Assembly (NCBI GenBank): GCA_001730015.1
Contig: MDLA01000080.1
Coordinates: forward strand, 248,001-312,000
Length of the DNA: 64,000 nt
Source of the DNA: Chromatiales bacterium (ex Bugula neritina AB1)
Lineage (GTDB): Bacteria > Pseudomonadota > Gammaproteobacteria > Granulosicoccales > Granulosicoccaceae
Reading direction: 5' to 3'
Position numbers and translations under genes: made by a program. This document shows positions 61,254 through 64,000 of this stretch, one piece after another. Each line of letters begins with the position of its first letter. The first letter of the stretch is position 1. The notes below the pieces were generated by a model, which was given only the letters and a program-made list of their open reading frames with translations, was not told where the DNA came from and made no database searches.

Positions 61254-62399
61254 TCAGTTGCTCAGCGGCGCTATTTGCGCGCGCCGATCAACCGCCCATT
61301 TATATTGCTTCGGCCACAGGTCGAATTCGGTGTCGGCATTCAAGGTTCGTGCTGCGTGCAATGGCCAGAAAGGGTTATGCATAATTTCACGCCCCAGAGC
61401 GACAAAGTCGGCCTGGCCGGAGCTTGCAATCTCTTCAGCTTGCTGCGGATCAATGATTACCCCGACCGCCATAGATTTGAGCTTGGTTTCTTTACTGATC
61501 CGTTCAGCATAGGGAACCTGAAAGCCAGGCTTTCGCGCAGAGCTTTTTGTCAAAGGGTTACCTGCATCGTCAAGACGAAAGCGTGGTGCCCCACTAACAC
61601 CGCCTGAAGAGCAATCGACAACGTCGATTCCGTTTTCAGCCAGCGCGTTGGCGAGTGTCACCGAGTCGTCCATCGTCCAGCCGCCTTCAATACCGTCTAC
61701 AGCTGATATACGAAAAAATAATGGCAAATCTTCACCGACTGCCGCCCGTACTGCGCGAGAGACTTCAAGCGGGAAGCGCATACGTGCTTCTATATTGCCG
61801 CCGTACTCATCGCTGCGCTGATTGGAAATTGGCGATAGAAAACTGTGCAGCAGGTAGCCATGAGCGCCGTGCAGTTCTATTGCCTTAAAACCGGCGTTTA
61901 TAGATCGCTTTGCTGCAGCAACAAAGGTTTCGGTCAATGCGCGGATTTCATCAACGCTCAGCTCGTGCGGAGTAGGGAAGTCTTCACCGACAGCAAGAGC
62001 ACTCGGGCCGACCACGGGCCAGGCGTCCGGATCATCTGCTGTCAGCGGCTTGCCGCCCAGAAACGGCGGCGAAGTGGATGCTTTTCTGCCAGCGTGTGCG
62101 AGTTGTATGCCGGGTACACAGCCCATTTCATCGATAAAAGCGGTAATGGGTTTTAACGCTTCCACCTGCTCGTCGTTCCAGATTCCGAGACACGCTGGTG
62201 TTATTCGACCGATTGCTTCAACGGCGGTTGCCTCGGCAAAAACCAGACCCGCCTTGCCACGAGCGAAGGTGCTTAAGTGGGCAAAATGCCAGGGCTGTGC
62301 GACGCCTTGCCTGGCGGAATACATGCACAGAGGTGAAACCACCACTCGATTCGGAAAAGTGACACCGCGCACGGTAACAGGGGTGAACAGGGCAGACAT
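61254..62399 (-). CDS. Old yellow enzyme family ene-reductase (YqjM-like)
   Basis: A 381-residue FMN enzyme that reduces activated C=C bonds with NAD(P)H. The N-terminus has VVVSPLCMYSARQGVAQPWH with Cys25, the redox-tuning cysteine of the thermophilic-like/YqjM class. Substrate His residues lie in IELHGAHGYLLHSFLSP, with flavin contacts in IQLAHAGRKAS and RSDEYGG. The C-terminal VGVIIDPQQAEEIASSGQADFVALGREIMHNP binds the FMN phosphate. It lies on the same strand as the iron alcohol dehydrogenase upstream, about 100 bp apart; the two could act in one pathway. The substrate is unknown. Confidence 0.93.
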   Translation of the reverse strand: MSALFTPVTVRGVTFPNRVVVSPLCMYSARQGVAQPWHFAHLSTFARGKAGLVFAEATAVEAIGRITPACLGIWNDEQVEALKPITAFIDEMGCVPGIQLAHAGRKASTSPPFLGGKPLTADDPDAWPVVGPSALAVGEDFPTPHELSVDEIRALTETFVAAAKRSINAGFKAIELHGAHGYLLHSFLSPISNQRSDEYGGNIEARMRFPLEVSRAVRAAVGEDLPLFFRISAVDGIEGGWTMDDSVTLANALAENGIDVVDCSSGGVSGAPRFRLDDAGNPLTKSSARKPGFQVPYAERISKETKLKSMAVGVIIDPQQAEEIASSGQADFVALGREIMHNPFWPLHAARTLNADTEFDLWPKQYKWAVDRRAQIAPLSN

Positions 62400-62501
62400 A
62401 AATTCTCCGGTAATCTGAAAACGGGTTGGAGTAGCTGATAGAAACTGGGTGTATATATGGGCGATATTGAGCGCTGTATAGTCGCTGGTAGAAATTTATC
62501 G

Positions 62502-63806
62502 CTACCAATAGCTGACGGCATCGCGATACATGTTTTCCATATCGACCGAATTTGATTCCCGGGGTGCGTTGGCAATCGCGCGTTTCTGGCGAACGGACGA
62601 CTGAGTCAGGGCAGTGATGTCGTCGACACCGAACCCGACGCCACTCAGTCCGTTGGGAATATGGGTTGATCGCATCAATTCGATCAGCCGCATCGCCAAT
62701 ACTTCTCCGGCATCATCAAGTGTAGCACCGGTTGTATCGGCGCTTAAAAAAGATGCTGCCTCCATATGGCGCTGCGGTGCACCTTCGGCCGTATAGCGAA
62801 AAATTGAGGGAGCACACACAATAACGCTGATGCCGTGTGGAACAAAAGGGGAGGCCATTGTGTAGTCTTTGCTGGTGATGTCCTTCATCAGGTGGGTAAT
62901 TCCATAGGACATCGCGTGGGGCAGGTGCGTGCCGGAATTGCCGAATGCGATTCCGGCCAGTGTAGCGCCCCACATGAGTTTGTCTCGCGCTTCCTGATCA
63001 CTGCTGTCCGCCACCCCCCGCTGCAGATATTTACCGGCTATATCCAGAGCTTCTCTGGCTCCAAGATCGCTGAACGGGTTAGCGCCCTGAAGGTACTGTC
63101 GTGCGTTTACATCGCTGACTTCATCCCATTTGGTGTAGGCCCGGGCGGTATAGCACTCAAGCGCATGGCAGAGTAGATCGAAACCGGTTGAAGCAACAAT
63201 ATTCGCTGGCAGGCTATCGCAACATTGCGGATCAACGATCGCTGCATCCGGAAGCAGATGGGGGCTTGCGGCGACAAACTTGGAGTTCAGTTCGCCAATG
63301 CGGATAACCGAGATTGAAGTACATTCCGAGCCTGTGCCAGAAGTGGTCGGGCAGGCGATGTGCGGGGCCACCGGGCCGGGGGCCGCTCTGCTGTTACCTA
63401 CGGGTGGTGCGAAGTACTCCCTGATGTGGCCGCCGTGAGCCTGTATCAGCAATGCTCCTTTAGCGGTATCGATAACAGAGCCGCCACCAACTGAAACTAC
63501 TCCATCTGTTTTTGCATCGCTCAGAAAATGTGCCGCACGCATGATGGTGTCGTCATCCGGTTCAATGCGAATATCCGAAAAAACCACAACCTCTATAGCG
63601 GATTTCTTCAGTGATTCGCGAACCATTGCTACCAGTGGTCCGTTAAGAAGGTGCGAATCGGTGAAAAGTGCAACGCGCTTTAACCTGAGTGCTGCAGCGC
63701 GTGATCCGGTCTCACTTAGTACGCCACGTCCAAAGGTTAGTCTTGGCATTGCCACCGTAAAGCTGTTGGCGCCGCCGGTACACGGGTCGAAGTACTGACA
63801 TCCCAC
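62502..63806 (-). CDS. Iron-containing alcohol dehydrogenase (hydroxyacid-oxoacid transhydrogenase-like)
   Basis: GTG 63806 (GAGG eight bases upstream) is preferred over a start at 63923, because the family N-terminus CQYFDPCTGGANSFTVAMP begins there; 434 residues. NAD-binding GGGSVIDTAKGALL and the iron-site segments PDAAIVDP, GFDLLCHALECYTA, GTHLPHAMSYGITH and FVPHGISV are present. The long insertion and N-terminal block match ADHFE1-type hydroxyacid-oxoacid transhydrogenases, which couple 4-hydroxybutyrate oxidation to 2-oxoglutarate reduction, rather than simple alcohol dehydrogenases. It is divergent from a gene that starts at 63988. Confidence 0.88.
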   Translation of the reverse strand: MGCQYFDPCTGGANSFTVAMPRLTFGRGVLSETGSRAAALRLKRVALFTDSHLLNGPLVAMVRESLKKSAIEVVVFSDIRIEPDDDTIMRAAHFLSDAKTDGVVSVGGGSVIDTAKGALLIQAHGGHIREYFAPPVGNSRAAPGPVAPHIACPTTSGTGSECTSISVIRIGELNSKFVAASPHLLPDAAIVDPQCCDSLPANIVASTGFDLLCHALECYTARAYTKWDEVSDVNARQYLQGANPFSDLGAREALDIAGKYLQRGVADSSDQEARDKLMWGATLAGIAFGNSGTHLPHAMSYGITHLMKDITSKDYTMASPFVPHGISVIVCAPSIFRYTAEGAPQRHMEAASFLSADTTGATLDDAGEVLAMRLIELMRSTHIPNGLSGVGFGVDDITALTQSSVRQKRAIANAPRESNSVDMENMYRDAVSYW

Positions 63807-63987
63807 GGTAATTCCCTCAGACAAATGCTGGATTTTACGCGAATACGAGAGCCGTTGCCTATCTGAATAGCAGCAGGCATTGCCAGAGAGAATGGTTGGG
63901 CGACTGAGCCCGCAACGCGGCAACGCCCGATGCAGACCGGTGTAGAATTTATCGGGCTAAAACGTTTTCTCCTACAGAGGGCCTATC

Positions 63988-64000
63988 ATGAGTTGCACAA
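63988..64000 (+). CDS. Possible 5' end of a divergent gene cut by the window edge
   Basis: ATGAGTTGCACA follows an AGAGG ribosome-binding-site-like sequence at proper spacing. Only four codons lie in the window, so it may be real but cannot be identified. Confidence 0.35.

Noticed and set aside
1-64000. Mobile element or prophage island
   Set aside because: No integrase, transposase, tRNA-flanked att repeat or phage structural gene was seen; the accessory genes are flanked by ordinary chromosomal genes.

Overview
The window reads as chromosomal DNA of a free-living, probably marine gammaproteobacterium. The anchor is the housekeeping run mtaD-ubiG-gph / gyrA-serC-serA-tyrA-aroA-cmk-rpsA-ihfB-lapB-pyrF (about 41.2-56.1 kb), a gene order typical of Gammaproteobacteria. 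A Fur protein of the Pseudomonas type and an ABC-F protein very close to YbiT fit with this. I cannot place it below class from the sequence alone. There are no tRNA or rRNA genes, CRISPR arrays, transposases or integrases.

Layout. 0-2.4 kb: photolyase and a YciK-like short-chain dehydrogenase. 2.7-20.5 kb: a six-gene, same-strand locus of exported Ig-like (DUF11-type) repeat proteins, including a protein of about 2,000 residues that ends in a predicted outer-membrane barrel and an OmpA-type lipoprotein translated in overlap with it. 20.6-24.7 kb: fur with a coupled ACT-domain gene, a membrane diguanylate cyclase, and a DGPF/YciI gene plus ECF42-type sigma factor with a matching sigma-type promoter upstream. 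24.7-34.1 kb: exported and envelope-acting enzymes (sorbosone-dehydrogenase-like protein, glycoside hydrolase, M15 peptidase, CE6/SGNH esterase), then a DUF2817 peptidase-like protein, a nitronate-monooxygenase-like flavoprotein and a hypothetical. 34.3-38.6 kb: two divergent genes flanking about 1.2 kb of non-coding DNA, an animal-type haem peroxidase with a Cys-rich and Gly-rich N-terminus, and a CPPKG-repeat / Gly-Ser-Phe-rich protein. 38.7-40.3 kb: a degenerate squalene/phytoene-synthase-like protein coupled to an unknown. 40.5-57.8 kb: housekeeping genes. 57.8-64 kb: a GH12-like lipoprotein, ybiT, an old-yellow-enzyme homologue, an iron alcohol dehydrogenase and the first bases of a divergent gene.

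How the parts may work together. The 2.7-20.5 kb locus looks like one cell-surface assembly: soluble Ig-like chains with Ca-binding-type Asp loops, one chain fused to a barrel that could hold it in the outer membrane, and a peptidoglycan-binding lipoprotein. The peroxidase / CPPKG pair could be an oxidatively crosslinked extracellular matrix or adhesive. The glycoside hydrolase and the esterase share a short Cys-bracketed DGWGW motif that looks like a common carbohydrate- or calcium-binding module. These three are the best candidates for undescribed biology. All functional statements about them are inference from sequence.

Regulatory sequence worth noting: an ECF42-type promoter (TGTCGA-17 bp-CGTC), a 16-bp palindrome in the spacer of an extended -10 promoter before gyrA, a palindrome upstream of the fur -10, intrinsic terminators after the CPPKG gene and ihfB, and a structured-looking leader before the CPPKG gene.
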